Assembly (NCBI GenBank): GCA_016839845.1
Contig: JAEOTL010000187.1
Location: 1 to 22,869, forward strand
DNA length: 22,869 bases
From: Promethearchaeota archaeon
GTDB taxonomy: Archaea; Asgardarchaeota; Lokiarchaeia; Sigynarchaeales; SOKP01
Reading direction: 5' to 3'
Below are positions 22,536 through 22,869 of this stretch, in pieces. The notes beneath the pieces are model-generated. The model saw only the letters and a program-made list of their open reading frames with translations, searched no databases and was not told the origin of the DNA. The translations under genes were made by a program, and so were the position numbers. How positions within the stretch are numbered: the first letter of the stretch is position 1; each line of letters starts with the position of its first letter.

Positions 22536-22869
22536 ATGTTAGAAAAACCCGAGTCAAAAGAATTAGATTTTATCCCTGATGAGGAGTTTAAAAGAAGAAA
22601 TGCAGCATTTTTCAGCAAATATGGGGGGATTTTTTTAGAATATAATAAAGAAATCAATGAAAACAAAATTTCATGGGGTAAACTTGTCGAGATAAATGCT
22701 GAAAAATATGCTGATAACATCGCAATCAAATTTGAAGATACGGCACTTACATATAGGGAGTTTAATGAATGGGTTAACCGTTATACTCATTACTTTCTCT
22801 CAATAGGCCTAAAAAAAGGGGATGTTGTAGAATTGATGATGACCAATCGGCCAGAATATTTAATGATTC
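22536..22869 (+). CDS. AMP-forming acyl-CoA synthetase, N-terminal part (cut by right edge)
   Basis: The first 111 residues of an ANL-superfamily adenylating enzyme, which activates a carboxylic acid to acyl-CoA through an acyl-AMP. The segment SWGKLVEINAEKYADNIAI (about 46-64) followed by ALTYREFNEWVNRY, GLKKGDVVELMMTNRPEYL is typical of long-chain/FATP-like members. The AMP-binding and catalytic motifs lie beyond the window, so chain-length preference cannot be judged. ATG 22536 is the only standard start before the conserved region; the leader has no clear Shine-Dalgarno site. A palindrome and TATA-like segment lie about 70-100 bases upstream. It would supply acyl-CoA substrates to enzymes such as the mutase encoded upstream, but no direct link is visible. 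Confidence 0.88.
   Translation, partial: MLEKPESKELDFIPDEEFKRRNAAFFSKYGGIFLEYNKEINENKISWGKLVEINAEKYADNIAIKFEDTALTYREFNEWVNRYTHYFLSIGLKKGDVVELMMTNRPEYLMI

Noticed and set aside
1..22869. CRISPR array, insertion sequence, tRNA or rRNA gene
   Set aside because: I looked in the intergenic regions and saw no regularly spaced repeats, transposase frame, terminal inverted repeats or cloverleaf-like sequence.

Overview
This is an AT-rich (roughly one-third GC) archaeal chromosome segment. The archaeal evidence is direct. The left edge carries an L10e-type ribosomal protein gene (uL16 family, archaeal/eukaryotic form). Many genes are preceded by TATA-box-like motifs, and the usable Shine-Dalgarno sites are of the GGTG(AT) type. 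Glycyl-radical metabolism, a B12-dependent acyl-CoA mutase module, LutAB/Hdr-like Fe-S proteins, an SCP2-domain protein and DnaK/GrpE would fit an anaerobic Asgard (Lokiarchaeia-like) archaeon. That lineage is an inference from content, not something the sequence proves.

Layout. 1-603 (-): ribosomal protein L10e, cut by the left edge, apparently starting at a non-canonical ATA codon. 865-2948 (+): a radical SAM protein and a short-chain dehydrogenase. 2959-4994 (-): a translationally coupled LutA-like/LutB-like pair (CCG protein plus LUD/ferredoxin protein). Divergent from it, 5133-6251 (+) encodes a winged-helix protein with a very cysteine-rich core and two ferredoxin clusters. 6363-9437 (+): a three-gene B12 mutase operon (large subunit, small B12-binding subunit, MeaB-type GTPase). 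Its active-site residues match isobutyryl-CoA mutase rather than methylmalonyl-CoA mutase. 9529-10140 (+): a Pr6Pr-like membrane protein. 10151-10417 (-): a small zinc-binding protein. 10550-12244 (-): an HtpX-like M48 metalloprotease, again apparently starting at ATA. 12416-13249 (-) and 13475-15490 (+): divergent grpE and dnaK. 15574-18000 (-): a stand-alone glycyl radical enzyme with a palindromic operator-like site at its promoter. 18178-19462 (-): a zinc-ribbon/SCP2 fusion overlapping a degenerate glycerophosphodiester phosphodiesterase-like gene. 19839-20822 (+): a winged-helix plus methyltransferase-like protein. 21000-22138 (+): two membrane proteins, followed by the decayed 3' end of a duplicate. 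22536-end (+): the start of an AMP-forming acyl-CoA synthetase.

How it fits together. The acyl-CoA synthetase, the mutase operon, the SDR and the Lut/Hdr-type electron carriers are compatible with anaerobic carbon-skeleton and short-chain acyl-CoA metabolism, in which an acyl group is activated, rearranged and oxidised with electrons leaving through Fe-S proteins. The GrpE/DnaK pair and HtpX-like protease form a protein quality-control block. The most noteworthy observations are: two genes sharing the arrangement GGTG-N7-ATA at their predicted starts; the Phe/Gln active-site signature of the mutase; an unusual Cys-Val-Gly-Cys-His-Glu active-site loop in the glycyl radical enzyme; a GDPD-like protein lacking catalytic residues; and a series of short perfect palindromes next to predicted TATA boxes.
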